This document shows positions 1 to 11,459 of a stretch of DNA of 64,000 nt, piece by piece. Origin of the DNA: Henricia sp. BOLD:AAB3569 (lineage: Eukaryota > Echinodermata > Asteroidea > Spinulosida > Echinasteridae); NCBI GenBank assembly GCA_037783545.1, contig JBBELK010000162.1:1674001-1738000 (forward strand), in the 5' to 3' direction. The position numbers and the translations under genes were made by a program. The notes below the pieces were generated by a model. That model was not told the origin of the DNA, made no database searches, and worked only from the letters and a program-made list of their open reading frames with translations. Position 1 is the first letter of the stretch. The number at the start of each line of letters is the position of its first letter.

Positions 1-296
1 CGCACATACTGCGTGTGCGCGCGATCCATAAAAAGGCATCGCGTGGAACACGCACACGGAGTACACAGCGCCCATGCATTTTGGACCGCGTAGATGCGAA
101 CCAAAAATAAGTAAATCGTTTGCAAACGATCTAAATAATTTCATCTTTACGGATTATTTTCTGGTAAAATTATATTATTTTGAGCGGAAACCTTTCAATG
201 GATAGTTGCTATTAATTCAAGCTTTACTTTCAGAACTTTTCCCCTGTAAACTCGTCGATTACTTTTTGGGGTCATTGCAAATGATCCACTGGGCCT
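1..296 (+). repeat. Left arm of a ~300-bp inverted repeat, TTAA-ended element
   Basis: This stretch reappears in reverse complement at about 1051-1355 with only scattered differences. Its right end reads CAAATGATCCACTGGGCC followed by TTAA (297-300). That matches the right end of the TTAA-flanked elements at 5189-5487, 35426-35789 and 42790-43110, so I take it as a diverged member of that family or a composite of two copies. The left end lies outside the window. No coding potential is recognised. Confidence 0.7.
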
Positions 297-1050
297 TTAA
301 AGACAGCTCCGGTGGAATGGCTTCTGAAAGAATCAGTTCCCATGGTGTGCTCCCGACATGTTATGCACCTAGAGTTACATATAAAGGTTTCATGGAGATT
401 TGGAGGGTTGGTGGAATTATTAGAGAGACTGCGGCTCTAACTATAGAAGGTCTCGCAGATTGGGATGGTGTCTGTAAACTACCAATGGCTCTTCTAGTCC
501 AGTCAATTTACTATTTTGCCTATAACTATTGCAATAGCAATCATTCTAACATAAATCGAGGCCACAACATTCAATAAACAACATATGAAAAATATAATTG
601 TTTCTTCTGGGTGGAAAGGTGTTTTTGAAGCAGTTTTTGAATACAAAAAATAAGAATTAATAATTAGGTCTGGTAACGTTCCTCAGTCTAGCAGTTTGAA
701 CGTACAAATAAGATGAAGCGAAAAAGTGAATGCAACAACAAGCTAATTTTGGTGAGTTTTACCGATTTACACAAAAAAGGTATTTATGAATGGATGCGTA
801 GCAATACGACCACTTGCGAGCAGACGAGGGCGTCTCAGAAACTAGTCAGTTCAACCTACAGTTGTGCTCAAAATTATTCGTACCCTTGTAATTTTGAATC
901 ATGTTAATAAATGAGTGAGTTTTGTCTGGCTTACTTATGTCAAGTATGTGACAAACAACTGACAGAAAGAATAACAACAAATGACATTTTCTGTAATATA
1001 TTATTTTGGGGGTATTTTATTGACATATGTCCATAATCATTCATACCCTT
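297..1050. other. Spacer between inverted repeat arms
   Basis: This is the non-repeated centre of the inverted pair 1-296 / 1051-1355. Short open frames here look like nothing known and I do not call a gene. Positions about 685-800 match 2985-3092 almost base for base (shared word CAGTTTGAACGTACAAA), so a fragment of the 10459-11057 element family sits inside the spacer. Confidence 0.6.
685..800 (+). repeat. Fragment of a dispersed TIR element (family of 10459-11057)
   Basis: About 110 bp nearly identical to 2985-3092, and similar in reverse complement to about 10690-10770 inside the complete element at 10459-11057. Shared words include AAGCGAAAAAGTGAATGCAA and AATTTTGGTGAGTTTT. It is a fragment without termini, embedded between the arms of the surrounding inverted repeat. 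Confidence 0.7.
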
Positions 1051-1355
1051 CAAGGCCCAGTGGATCATTTGCAATGACCCCAAAAAGTAATCGACGAGTT
1101 TACAGGGGAAAAGTTCTGAAAGTAAAGATTGAATTAAAAGCAACTATCCAATGAAAGGTTTTCGCTCAAAATGATATAATTTTACCAGAAAATAATCCGT
1201 AAAGATGAAATTATTTAGATCGTTTGCAAACGATTTACTTATTTTTGGTTCGCATCTACGCGGTCCAAAATGCATGGGCGCTGTGTACTCCGTGTGCGTG
1301 CGTGTTCCAACGCGATGCATTTTTATGGATCGCGCGCGCGCACACGCAGTATGTG
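1051..1355 (-). repeat. Right arm of a ~300-bp inverted repeat
   Basis: Reverse complement of 1-296. It starts at AAGGCCCAGTGGATCATTTG and runs through the shared AAATCGTTTGCAAACGAT palindrome into a GC-rich alternating purine-pyrimidine end (GCGCGCGCGCACACGC). The flanking TTAA of the + arm is TTCA here. The two arms could pair into a ~300-bp hairpin. Confidence 0.75.
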
Positions 1356-1605
1356 CGCCACAGAGTGCATGACACAAGCCACATACATTGTAGTACCCGA
1401 TCAACTGAGAACGAATATTTGAAACACCCCGCCAAGACCAGGAAAATGCATATGGATTTTCATTGTTTTTTTAAACGTGGTACATTTGACAAAGCTGAAA
1501 TTTCTTCGGAGGAGTTTGTTGATGTCGTTCTTTTGATTTATAATGGTTTTATTCGCATAATCGCTCAAAAAAAGATCATCTACATGGCCTTTAATAAAGT
1601 CACTC

Positions 1606-2592
1606 TTAATAATCAATAGAAAAGCCTTTTTGTATCACTGCCTCCAAACGGTTTCTGTATCGGCTTACAATGCTTTGGCATGTTTCCACCGGGATTTTCG
1701 CTCACTCCTCCTTCGCAAAAGTCTCAAGGTCATTGCGGTTGGAAGGCTTCCTTGCCATCACCCGAGTCTTGAGTTCCCTATATATATTCTCGCTCGGGTT
1801 GAGATCCGGGCTTTGGCTAGGCCACCCCAGAACGTCCACATGGTTGTCCTCGAACCATTTCGTGACTGCCTTGGCAGTATGTTTGGGATCGTTGTCCTGC
1901 TGGTAGGTCCAATGCTAGCAAGCTGGAGTTTCTCATCAGCGGACTGCTTGATGTTTTCATCGATTATCTTAATGTACTGCTCCTTTTTCATGATCCAAAC
2001 CACTTTGACGAGATTCCCAGTCCCATTTGCGGAGAAGCATCCCCACAGCATGATGCTACCACCTTCATGCTTGACGGTTTGGACGTTCTTTGGATTGTAC
2101 GCTTCCCCTTTCTTTCGCCAGACATAAGCAACATCCATGTGCCCGAAAAACTCCATTTTTGTCTCGTCTGACCACAGAATCGATGACCAAAAGCTTGGAT
2201 CCTTGTCCAGGTGTTCTTTAGCGAAGGCCAGACGAGCTTCCCGATGTCTCTGCCTCAGGAGTGGGCGTCTTTCTAGGTCGGCGGCCATGGAGACCTCCCT
2301 GATGCAATGTGCGCTGAAGTGTCTGCCTGGATATCTTGGTCCCAGACTCGCCAAGGCTGTTCAGGAGACTCTTCATGGTGATGCGGGGATTGTTGATGGC
2401 TTCTCGGCACACTTTTCTTGCCAGACGAGATGACACCTTCGACTTACGACCACGCCCTTTAATGTTTCTCACTGTGTGGAACTCCTTGTACTTCATATAG
2501 TTATGCTCTGAACGGTGGAAACTGCTTCGAAAGGGCCTTGTAGCCTTTCCCGTGTTTGTGGCCATTGACAATAGTTCTCTTTTCTTTGCCAT
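1606..2592 (-). pseudogene. Tc1-like transposase, frameshifted pseudogene
   Basis: This encodes a DDE transposase of the Tc1 branch of Tc1/mariner, which in live copies cuts and pastes elements into TA sites. Read on the minus strand, it starts MAKKRELLSMATNTGKATR and has an N-terminal helix-turn-helix region ending ISRQTLQRTLHQGGLHGRR. The catalytic domain follows: ILWSDETK (first Asp), [11 protein letters not shown] (second Asp) and [15 protein letters not shown] (Glu), i.e. a DD34E-type spacing. The total span of about 329 codons is close to the usual ~340. It is dead: the frame shifts near 2270 and again near 1915, and a TGA replaces the expected Trp codon in the EEWAKIP region. The ATG at 2592 fits the family start. 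I could not define terminal inverted repeats with confidence. Confidence 0.92.
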
Positions 2593-2775
2593 GCTGACCA
2601 GAAACTGAGAATGAAGGCATCATCTATCCTCACTTTATAGCCTACAAGCAGAGTGCTATTCTATTACATTCTTTAATTTAAATTTAATTCATAAATACCT
2701 TAGACAGTTTACGCATCCTCATTGGCTGAGAACACATCAAGTGAGCGGTTTGAAACAAATGATAATAACTAGTGT

Positions 2776-3092
2776 TTAAAACTAGCTGGCTCGCGTTGCT
2801 GCCTGCGCCCTATTAAGCGTATGGAACTCGCACACGCAACGCAGAAACTGCACGCTCCCGACAGCAAAATTTGCACTGTGCATGCGACATCTACCGGTTC
2901 GTCACAGTGCGCATACACAACACCCCTGCATTTACGCGTAACGCGCGGGATCGAACAAACAACTCGCCGCACGCGCACGCACAGCTAGCAGTTTGAACGT
3001 ACAAACAAGATGAAGCGAAAAAGTGAATGCAACGACAAGCTAATTTTGGTGAGTTTTGCCGATTTACACAAAAAAGGTATTTATGAATGGGA
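2776..3092 (-). repeat. Truncated copy of the 10459-11057 TIR element
   Basis: This segment is the reverse complement of much of 10690-10980. Both contain ACGCGTAACGCGCG with a neighbouring CAACACCCCTGCAT, and both carry the AATTTTGGTGAGTTTT segment. The terminal repeats of the complete copy are missing, so this is a truncated relic lying directly beside the Tc1-like pseudogene. Confidence 0.7.
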
Positions 3093-4806
3093 TTGAATGG
3101 TCTTTAAACGTATGTTTAGAACCATCCAAACTTTTGAACAACAAAAAGGAATCACTGGAATGTCGAAGGCAGGTGCATTATCACAACAAAATTGCCTAAA
3201 TGCTTACATTTTGTAAGGGGTATGAATAATTTTGAACAGGCACAAAAAGCAAATCTGGACATTACTTTATGCAAATGTCTGAGCCAAAAACATGTGGTCT
3301 TGTGCAAGGCTACAGTGAAAGTTCCTTCACAATAGTTTTTGGGAGTAAGGAAATTTGAAAAATGTTGAGTATACGACTGTACGCTCTGTTGGGTAGTCAT
3401 TTCCAGAAACAATGAGCCTGCCTGGGTTGCCAGGCTTCTGGACTTTAGGCTAGAGATAGAATCTGGCTGTCCTGTTAAGAGGAGAGAGAAATTTGTGAGC
3501 TTTCTTAGAAAGTCAGTTGCGGTCACGCATGTTGTCTAAGGTGCGTTGGATTCCCTTTGAGAAATGTACCTGTATAGGATCGCAATTATTAATTAGTCCG
3601 GTCATTGTTGACGGTCCATGACGACAACAACAACAGAGCCTTTGTCTGCTGGTTTGATGATGATGATGATGATGATGATGTCGCTTTCGCAAAAGGACAT
3701 CAAAAGTCTAATTATGTTTTTGGTTTATCCCTTATTTATCTACCCGGCAGGAAGAACAAGTTTGAACCGACAGGAGAGCATGTCAAAATTTGCTTAGTAA
3801 TTTTTTGTTTTGTTTAAACATAAATGTACAACATTTGAATTTATTACAGTTTTAGAAATGATGATGTGTCTTTTAAATGCATAATATCGGAACTCCAACC
3901 ACATGACCATACAATGTATACACTCAAAAACTACCGACGGCCCAGCTGTTCTAATGTATCATACAACATAAAAAGAGGAAGCTGTGAATGTATGATTTAT
4001 GGTCATCATATTTACATTTATGGGGTCATTTATTCATGAATACTGTCAAGTTTTGACGGACCTGGCTTGGAGGGGGACCATGGGGGACTTATATCAATTA
4101 TTAGCGTCAAGAGAGTTGTGGGAGGTTAGAAAGTACGGGCGAGAGAAAACCGGTCTCGCCGTGGCGATGGCAGCAAAGCATGGTCGTCGAAGCGCGACAG
4201 CAAGAGCCACTTTGGCCCGGTATTTAGTGTCGACTTTTACGCTGTGGGGACACGTGAACCCAAGCAGTGGGTCGTTTTGGTCGAAATAAACATCATTATT
4301 TACGGTATCGGCGCAAACCTACCGTATTCGTCGGGCTCCGAGATCAATTTCAGTTTGTAATTAGAAAATCTGAAACAGAGAATAACACCGAAAATGCCGA
4401 AAAGGGTGAGGGTTAAAGTGAATGTATTTAAATCGAATAAATAACCCCGAAGACTCATTACATTTTCAAGGAGGAACAGTCTGTCCTTTTCTAAGATGGT
4501 GTAACCACGTGTAATCAAGGCTCAATCCAATTGCTTTGAAGCTGCCTCTTTCTGCCTCTTCCGGGGAAGATGTTCAACTATAGTATATTGTTCATTATTA
4601 CTTGGTGCTCCCAAATTGTGCTTTTACCTATTTCGCTTTCTACGTTTTCAGGAAAAGACCATAGACCCCACTTGCTTTAATATTCAATTTGTTGATTGGA
4701 CTTGCATTACCATTGCCGATTTTTGTTATATAGTATAGTACTGACTACTAAGGTATCATCGGTAAAGTCCCATTGTGTCCGGTTGTTTGAACCATTTACA
4801 TCTGCA
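3093..4806. other. No gene seen
   Basis: AT-rich, mostly unique-looking intergenic DNA. The short open frames lack recognisable domains, codon bias or conserved motifs. The only structured element I noted is a TGA/ATG trinucleotide run at 3655-3681. Confidence 0.6.
3655..3681 (+). repeat. (TGA)n microsatellite
   Basis: About nine uninterrupted TGA triplets. A small open frame across it would encode poly-Asp, which I attribute to the repeat and not to a gene. Confidence 0.95.
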
Positions 4807-4901
4807 GATGGTTTTCGAAAACAATGGTGCAGACAATGGTTTTCGGAGAACATGGTGAAGACATAATGGGTTTTCGGACACAATGGTGTAGACACAATGG
4901 A
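4807..4901 (+). repeat. Degenerate minisatellite, ~30-35 bp unit
   Basis: Three imperfect units of the form GGTTTTCGGA.ACAATGGTG followed by AGACA.AATG lie head to tail. The two flanking repeats in the same direction give overlapping open frames that I do not regard as coding. Confidence 0.75.
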
Positions 4902-5188
4902 CGTTTATAAAATGTGATGTGGATATATGGGAATGCAGTAGATGTAGACCTGCCGAACGGGTAATGAATGTATACTTTAAAATTGCAGGCCAAAACCTAA
5001 CCCAAGTTGGGCTCGTTACTAAACGAAGTGACGGTTTGACGTCCAACATGGACTAGCCAAAGCCAAAGCTAACGCTCAAAGTAATCCTCAAATCGTTGAT
5101 AGAAATCAGTTAGTTAATAAGACGACTTTCGGTGGTTTTTTTTATCATCGGTCTGTGCGCACTTGTTGCGTTAACACAAGTCTCTTAA

Positions 5189-5487
5189 AGACAGATGACA
5201 TACATTGTAATTGGAAAACTTTTAACAAGAAAAACAGCATTGCACAACTTAAGAATAATGTTGATAAACTGCCTTGTGGAAATTTCAGCTACATATATAG
5301 ATGCAGTAATACTTCAGAAAACCTGAAAAATCTATGCATGGTTTTTGTGTATGAATGAATGGTAAAAGTGTTGTCTGCAGACAATTTAAAAAGCGTCTTC
5401 AGTCAGCAATTTCTCCCACAAAGGTACCGTTTTACCGTCAACTTGCGAAGTAAAATGTTGGGTAACTGCAAATGATGCTTTAGTGCT
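5189..5487 (+). mobile_element. TTAA-flanked non-autonomous element, family A
   Basis: Bounded by TTAA at 5185-5188 and 5488-5491. It starts AGACAGATGACATAC, contains the family words AAACTGCCTTGTGGAAATTTC and CATGCATGG/TTTTTGTGT, and ends GGTAACTGCAAATGATGC. Related copies are at 29708-29912 (-), 34790-34993, 35426-35789, 35794-36026 and 42790-43110 (-). TTAA flanks are the target duplication typical of piggyBac-type transposases. The terminal inverted repeats are very short, so the superfamily assignment is an inference. Confidence 0.8.
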
Positions 5488-5590
5488 TTAAGTGTAGTTT
5501 TGTTCTCAGCGCTGATAGCAATACCTCTTCACGCAGATGAAAAACGGATAGCGAAGGGTAAGGATTTTGGAGTTTAGCTAAAACGTTAAG

Positions 5591-5839
5591 GGTGGATTCA
5601 CACTGAGCTTTGTCATGCGTAAATTTGATGCGCCTAGCTTTGAGAAATAGCAATATGAAGGGAATTTGGAGTGAAATGACGTTCAGAAAAACACAGAATT
5701 ACGAAATACTTGACGTCCAAACTGATTCTGTGATTTTTTCATTGCGTTGCTTCACTTCAAATTCCCTCCAGCAGACCGATGTTCCTCAAAGCTACGCGCG
5801 TCAATTTTACGCGCGAAAAAGCTCTGCGTGAATCCACCT
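5591..5839 (+). mobile_element. Palindromic MITE, family B
   Basis: Starts GGTGGATTCACACTGAG and ends GCGTGAATCCACC, so the termini are inverted repeats. The centre is also self-complementary around AACACAGAATTACG / CTGATTCTGTGATTTT. Relatives lie at 23311-23525, about 45595-45757, 46400-46635 and 54302-54512. No coding capacity. Confidence 0.85.
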
Positions 5840-5840
5840 A

Positions 5841-6122
5841 TAGGCCGTATTCCTGAACGTGGAGGGCGCTGTCAAGTGGTCCGCGCCTGGTCCGCGCCCA
5901 TCGTGCGTTATGTTCGAACACAAAACGCGCTACGCGCACACGCCTTCTAAACGTTTATTTTGAATGGAAATCTGTGCGCGCGACACAGGTCTGCGCGCTT
6001 CGCGTACGCGACCTTTCCCCACGTACGTATGCACGTACCCCCACTTTTCTACAGTCGTCTATGGACATTTTCCCCCAAATCATCTTGTTCGAGCGCCCTC
6101 ACGCGTTCAGGAATACGGTCTA
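5841..6122 (+). mobile_element. MITE with 19-bp terminal inverted repeats
   Basis: Left end TAGGCCGTATTCCTGAACG and right end CGTTCAGGAATACGGTCTA are inverted repeats with one mismatch. The repeat continues imperfectly as GAGGGCGCT / GAGCGCCCTC. It abuts the preceding family B element directly. The interior is GC-rich with many CGCG words and no supported reading frame. Confidence 0.85.
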
Positions 6123-6403
6123 TTGATCACGTTCACAGACGCCATCTTCGTATGAAAACATTCTACTGCGTATTAAACGCCATAAAGTACGCGCACGCAC
6201 ATCCTGGAACATGTTCCAAACACGCGCGCGTGTTGCTCGAAATTTATTCGAAATACGGCGCAACCGATGCGCGTCACAACAAAATACGCTCAAACTCACG
6301 ATGCACGTGGCAATTTGTAGGAAGTGACGTCATTTGAACGTGATCAATTACCGTTCTTGACCCTATTCACATGCATTGGTAAAACGCACGTGTTGTATAC
6401 GCA

Positions 6404-6568
6404 GCAGCCGATTTCACGAATCCTTACGCACTGCGTAAGCCCACTTGCGCAACTTTTTATTGCATAAGCTGCGCCACATTCCTGTGATAATTATACACGC
6501 AAGCCTATGGGGCTGATACCATTTTCAAAATTTGCGCAAGCTACGCAATTTTTCGTGAAATCGGCTGC
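6404..6568. mobile_element. Short foldback MITE (GCAGCCGATTTCACGAA ends)
   Basis: The termini GCAGCCGATTTCACGAA and TTCGTGAAATCGGCTGC are perfect inverted repeats of 17 bp. The interior is built of TTGCGCAA-like words. A longer relative with the same ends lies at about 60669-61325, inserted in the foldback element. Confidence 0.88.
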
Positions 6569-7317
6569 AGGTGTTATCCGTGCGGTGTAAACTCATTACA
6601 GTGGTGAATAATAATTTCACTTTTTCTATTTACCGTACTTCTATATACACCTGTCATGCAAATTTACAGGTTTTGCTCGCGTGCAGGACGTGCCTCTATA
6701 ACTTTACGTAAATTACCCCTAATATTGACCCCCATTCCCCTCTACCTCTCAAATGCCATCTCCTTCTAGTTTGCTGGAGGTCTGTGTATGACGTGCAGGG
6801 ATCGTTTCTTGTCACTTTTTTGACAAACTATATCACGTGTCCTAAAATCTAGGAAGCTATAATTATAGGTTTACCTAGGGTGTAGTGAGGGTGGCGCCCT
6901 AAGTTCTCTTTTTACATGGAATATACCCTCCATGACAAACCATACCATCCCCTTTCTGTACTTCTCGGCACCACGGACTAGATGAACGGAGCATTTGTAT
7001 TACCTTTTTTACAACTGTGAGAGTATGACGTCAGGGTAATTGGCACTAAGCATTCGCTGGTAATCTGAAACGTACATTGCCAAACGCACAAAGAAACATT
7101 TTACTGGGTTAAGTGTAGACACAGTAACCATGGCAACACACAAAGAGTGACATTTTAATTCTAGTGCTCTATCAGTGTCTTTATAAAAGTTGCGTTCGTT
7201 TAGCTTACACGTGTAGCACGAACATATATCAGCGCGTCCGATTCGCCACACGTAATGATACTCGTCTATATAGTTATTGCAAACTACAGGGTGGACCCAT
7301 CGTTCATTTTTGACTTG
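6569..7317. other. No gene seen; relic of a TIR element at ~7030-7160
   Basis: Mostly unique intergenic sequence. About 7030-7160 matches the central and right part of the element at 48169-48333: both contain CATTCGCTGGTAATCTGAAACGT and later CCATGGCAACACACAAAG. It is therefore a partial copy of that MITE. Confidence 0.65.
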
Positions 7318-7770
7318 TAAGGGTGCACCCACATAACAGGCAGAAATCGGTGCGCCGAGCTTATGAACAGTTTGCATTTTTCTGTAATATTAGAGAGAGG
7401 TCGACATGTGCGTTCAGACGATCGTTGTTAACTTATAAGTAAGTCGTTGGTAGTGGGCGCTCGTGAGTAATACGTCACACCTACCCGCGATCACGCTGGC
7501 GCTCCCACTGCGACCTGAAAAGTATGAAAGCGTGAGGCAAAGCGCAGTAGGGTCTCTGAGAACGATTCGGTGACGAGTCAAGGATGAAAGAGGGTCGCCA
7601 TGAGCTACCTTGAGCGCCAAACCTCGGCACTTGTTTTGGGCATGCTCAAAACAAGCGCAGCGGGTCGGCGCTCTGACGGGTGCACCCAAGTAAATAGGCA
7701 GAGATCTGTGCGCCGAGCTCATGAATATTTTGTATGCCCTCAATTTCTTCTTTATTAGGGAGAGTTGCGA
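7318..7770. repeat. Direct repeat pair flanking a 270-bp block
   Basis: 7318-7402 and 7674-7770 are similar direct repeats (shared GGGTGCACCCA, AGGCAGA, TGTGCGCCGAGC / GTGCGCCGAGC, ATGAA). Between them, 7403-7530 begins GTTCAGACGATCGTTGTTAACTTATAAGTAAG and resembles the left end of the element at 58723 and, in inverse orientation, parts of 11080-11200. The block is probably a transposon end caught between duplicated flanks. Confidence 0.6.
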
Positions 7771-8310
7771 GCTGAACGAGTGTAGAATATGACTATCGTC
7801 GCGATGTGGGGTATTTTTTCTTCCAACTATAAACATTTTAGACACTGTAGCTCCTAAAAGTGGCCCTATTTTGCCCAGTAGCGTATGTGCCTTTGTTCCA
7901 AAATGGATGCAGGTCTGATTAGCAAGTTTCACTACTTGTAGGGGTAGTTTTGTTTCAAGTGGAAATTAGGGAATAAAAGTGACGGATTACCCCCATACAA
8001 TTGAACAGAATTGAAAAGATGAGAAACCAGTGAGTATTCTGGTTGTTGTCCTGGGAAGCAGAGTGAGTTGTGAGTATTTTTGAATGATTTTTGAAAATCG
8101 GGCATTTAGCATTGGTTCCTACTGGAGCCCTATTTACTGGTGTGCAACCTGTAGAGAGCGGTGTAATGACCCAGTACAGTTGCCATGGCAGCGCAGAGCA
8201 AACTACATGAGCGTATCGTGGACGTAGCAACAACGCACTGGAGCGACCTGTGGTTGCAGAAATCGTCCCCTGCAACTGATGTGCGACTGCTGTACGCTCA
8301 TTGGGCTCTC
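7771..8310. other. No gene seen
   Basis: Unremarkable intergenic sequence up to the 3' tail of the retrotransposon. No domain or repeat was recognised. Confidence 0.5.
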
Positions 8311-9943
8311 AATACTTTTTATTATTATTATTATTTGTGGTTTATTAAAACACTGCTTATAGCAGCCCACAGGCTGAATTACAAGTCAGTTTACATACAA
8401 ATTTCAATAAAAATTAGATGAAGTTACAATCACAAGAAGTAAAGTAAAAACAAAAATATAGTATACATATCAAAAATTGCACAGAAGAACAATACATGTA
8501 CTATACTAAAAAGAACCGGTAATTTCATTGGGCTGGTGGGAGTGAACTGAGTGCGTTATTAACAAGTCTGTTGAAATATGGGACTGGGCTATTATAAAAA
8601 CGGGTTGTTTTACAAGTTGGAACATGAAGTGTTCGTTTGGACCGGAGATTCATAGTATGGGTGCTTTTTGATTTGACAAACCACTCATTGAATTTGTTTG
8701 AGTTAAAGGATTTCATTGCAAATTTATTACAAAGGAAGGTTCTACGCTTGTCCAAAGGTTCCAAACCAAAACTGGTCAAAGCTTGTTCATATCCAGTATA
8801 TTTTTGACCCAATATAATGTGGCACACTCTTCTTTGTACTGATTCCAATAGATTAGAAAGAGTTGTAGTGATGCCCGAGTGCCACAATGGGGCAGCATAT
8901 TCTATAACAGGCCTAATATAACCTTTATACACAGTCACAAGCTCTTTGTCAGTTAACCCTGTCATTTTAAGTTTCCTAAGCATGAAAAGTTTCATGTTGG
9001 CTTTTTTAACAATCTCCATGACATGGGCATCCCATTTTAAGTTGTTTTGCAATGTAACACCTAACAACTTCACACTGGGAACCTGTTGAAGATGAACATT
9101 GGAAATGGAATATTGAACAAAGGGAGGATCTTTTTTCCCACAGTACACCTGCATGGTGTTACATTTAGAAGGGTTCAATTGGATTTTGTTTACCAATGCC
9201 CAGTCATTGAGATTGTTTAAATCTGCTTGAATCCTGCTTACACCAGTAATGTGTCTATTTTCGCTTAGAGTAAGATCATCTACATATTTCCAGCATTTAT
9301 TCTGAGTACAGTCAACGGCGTTATTAATATAGGCAAGGAATACAACAGGTCCGAGTTTAGTACCTTGGGGCACACCCCCAGAAAGAGTATGCCAATCAGA
9401 AAATGTTTGTTTATATCTAACCCTTTGTTGACGACCAGTTAGGAAACTAACAATCCATTGCACAATAGCAGGCGATACACCCAACTCCAACAGTTTGTCA
9501 ACAGCAATTTCATGGTTTACCAAATCAAAGGCTTTTGTAAAATCTGTGAGCACCAGGGTACTAACATTATTTGGAACGCAAGCACCAGAGACTAGGTTAT
9601 GATAAACATCAACCAGGCAATGGGTAGTGGAGATTCCTTTCTGGTTGCCATATTGCCTTTTATCGACATTGGGTTGGATAGAGTTCATGATCCATTTACA
9701 AATAAAACCTTCAGCAATTTTTGCCAGTAATGGAGTCAAAGAGATGGGCCTAAGTTTATGTAAAGTAGGCGGGAGTTGTTTCGGTATGGGAACAATATCG
9801 GCTTGTTTCCACTGAACCGGAACGCTGCATTGAAAAAACGATGCATTGATTATTTCAGTAACTGGTGTACTAAGCTCATACGCAAATTCTACGAGCAATT
9901 TGGCTGGCAAATTATCGGGTCCTCCAGATTTACTGTTGCGCCG
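8311..9943 (-). mobile_element. 5'-truncated non-LTR retrotransposon (jockey/CR1 group) with open RT frame
   Basis: An open frame of about 470 codons on the minus strand (8525-9943) encodes the reverse transcriptase part of a LINE. It begins within the pre-RT block KSGGPDNLPAKLL and continues through WKQADIVPIPK, motif A TDFTKAFDLVNH, motif B GGVPQGTKLGP and the catalytic box KYVDDLTL. It ends with the thumb and C-terminal region typical of CR1/L2/jockey-type proteins (FLCNKFAMKS, TRFYNSPVPYFNRLVN). The endonuclease domain and any ORF1 are absent, since a stop and unrelated sequence come just upstream, so the copy is 5'-truncated, the usual result of target-primed reverse transcription. A ~210-bp 3' UTR ends in an AAT-repeat tail at about 8311-8335. 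The frame is free of stops, which suggests a fairly recent insertion. Confidence 0.93.
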
Positions 9944-10240
9944 TTACTGCACTTCCACTATGCTTTATGGACTTGTTTCCACTCATTTTACGTCCACACT
10001 GCAGTGCCACTGAGAATATGAAGCTCGTAATACGTCCAAGGCATTGTTCCGACGTTTGCAATTGGTTCACAGTGCGTTCTTATTACGATCCCATTTTGAA
10101 CCGCTGAGTCCCCCACACAGATTTTGGCAAATACAACTCCATCATCTGCACAAATCAGTGTGCATCTGCTCTTCACCATGGCCGCATCAGGCAGAATGTG
10201 CTAATTGTACAGCAGTTATCCTAAGGTCGCAGGATTTATA

Positions 10241-10410
10241 TGCGTCGTGCATGCGCAGTGAGCGAGTTGCAAACGTTTTGAGAGCGTATAGTGAGAGCGC
10301 AGCAAGAGCGACTTGGACGCACAGAGAGCGCACATAGCCCAATGGGAGCGCAGTGAGAGCGTACTGAAGATCAAACTGGGAACGCATAGGGTCGCAGTGA
10401 GAGTGTAAAA
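10241..10410 (+). repeat. Degenerate GAGCGCAGTGAGAGCG tandem stretch
   Basis: Several imperfect repeats of GAGAGCG(C/T)A(G/T)(A/T)GTGAGAGCG type follow one another. The unit is short and variable. Open frames on both strands here reflect the repeat. Confidence 0.6.
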
Positions 10411-10458
10411 AGCGGGTACTGTAAGCTACTATTAAGCTACCTGGTGCATGTCATTTCA

Positions 10459-11057
10459 CAATAGACCGATCCAGTAAGCTCCGCCCATTTTGGAATTGAC
10501 CAATCACAGCCTCAGGTTCAGGTATAGCCAAAAAGTAGATCGCCATTTTGGCTACCTGATTCCTAAAAATTTTGTGCACAGAGCTACGGCGAAATGCAGC
10601 ACGAGTGACGCAAACTGAACACCACAAACATCATTTTTATCGGCGTAGAGGACCCTAGCCGGTTTAAAACGGATTGTATTAGACTATCCAAACCTACTTT
10701 TAATCCCTTCATCAATGTGGTTTTGTGTAAACAGGAAAAACTCACCAAAATTGGCTTGTCGTTTTGCTATGTTGTGCATTCACTGCGTTCTAGATGTGTG
10801 TCGAGATGTTTTCGTTCGATCGCGCGCGTTACGCGTAATGCAGGCGTGTTGTAGATGTACGCACACGACCGGATACCTAAGTGCACATTTTACTTTCAAG
10901 CGTGCAGTTTCTGTGTGCGTGTGCGTGTTTCAATACACGCTGACCAGGGCGCTGACGCACGGCACGGCCACGTGACTCTACTGCACACGTGCCTCACATG
11001 TGTGGCATGTTGCTAGGCAATTTCTAAATGGGCGGAGCTTACTGAATCGGTCTATTG
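10459..11057. mobile_element. TIR element of ~600 bp (CAATAGACCGAT ends), family F
   Basis: Left end CAATAGACCGATCCAGTAAG and right end CTTACTGAATCGGTCTATTG are inverted repeats. They continue as CTCCGCCCATTTT / AAATGGGCGGAG, giving ends of about 30 bp. The interior has no supported gene. Truncated relatives are at 2776-3092 and 685-800. It is presumably a non-autonomous DNA transposon mobilised in trans. Confidence 0.85.
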
Positions 11058-11139
11058 TTGGCGATGTCACTGCGCTTTGGTGAACAAAGTCCGGGAGCGC
11101 AAAGCGGTCGCCGGCTGATCGCGGGTAGGTGTGACAGGG

Positions 11140-11360
11140 GTATAAGCTCGTAAGTAGTGACCGTGTAGACGCACTTACTTACAAGTTACCAACGACGATT
11201 TGCCCACGAGAAATCTTATGAGTATCGCGCTACTTACGAGCGCGCACAGTTGGTATATGGGCCGTTTGCATGCTTGCGCGTCGTTGTTAAAGCACCGTGT
11301 GGACGCGCGTCGTTGTTAAATTTACCTTCGAAGGTAGTGCCCGTCTGAACATGGCTATTA
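11140..11360. mobile_element. Uninterrupted copy of the ~220-bp element G
   Basis: This copy reads continuously through TACCAACGACGATTTGCCCA, GAGCGCGCACAGTTGGTATA, GCGTCGTTGTTAAAGCACCG and CGTCTGAACATG. The same sequence occurs at 58723-62362, where it is split by two insertions. The intact copy therefore serves as the empty-site reference for the nested transposons there. Confidence 0.8.
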
Positions 11361-11459
11361 CCTCCCAAGTGCCATCCAATGCGTTTGGCAATATTGTCCT
11401 AGTTCATGTACACCTGTTCGGCGCAGTCATTGCACTGCACTGTACACCGTATGGAGTAA

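Noticed and set aside
1224-1619. 131-codon frame across the inverted repeat arm
   Set aside because: It runs through the repeat and into the Tc1-like flank and is not conserved in the matching arm at 1-296.
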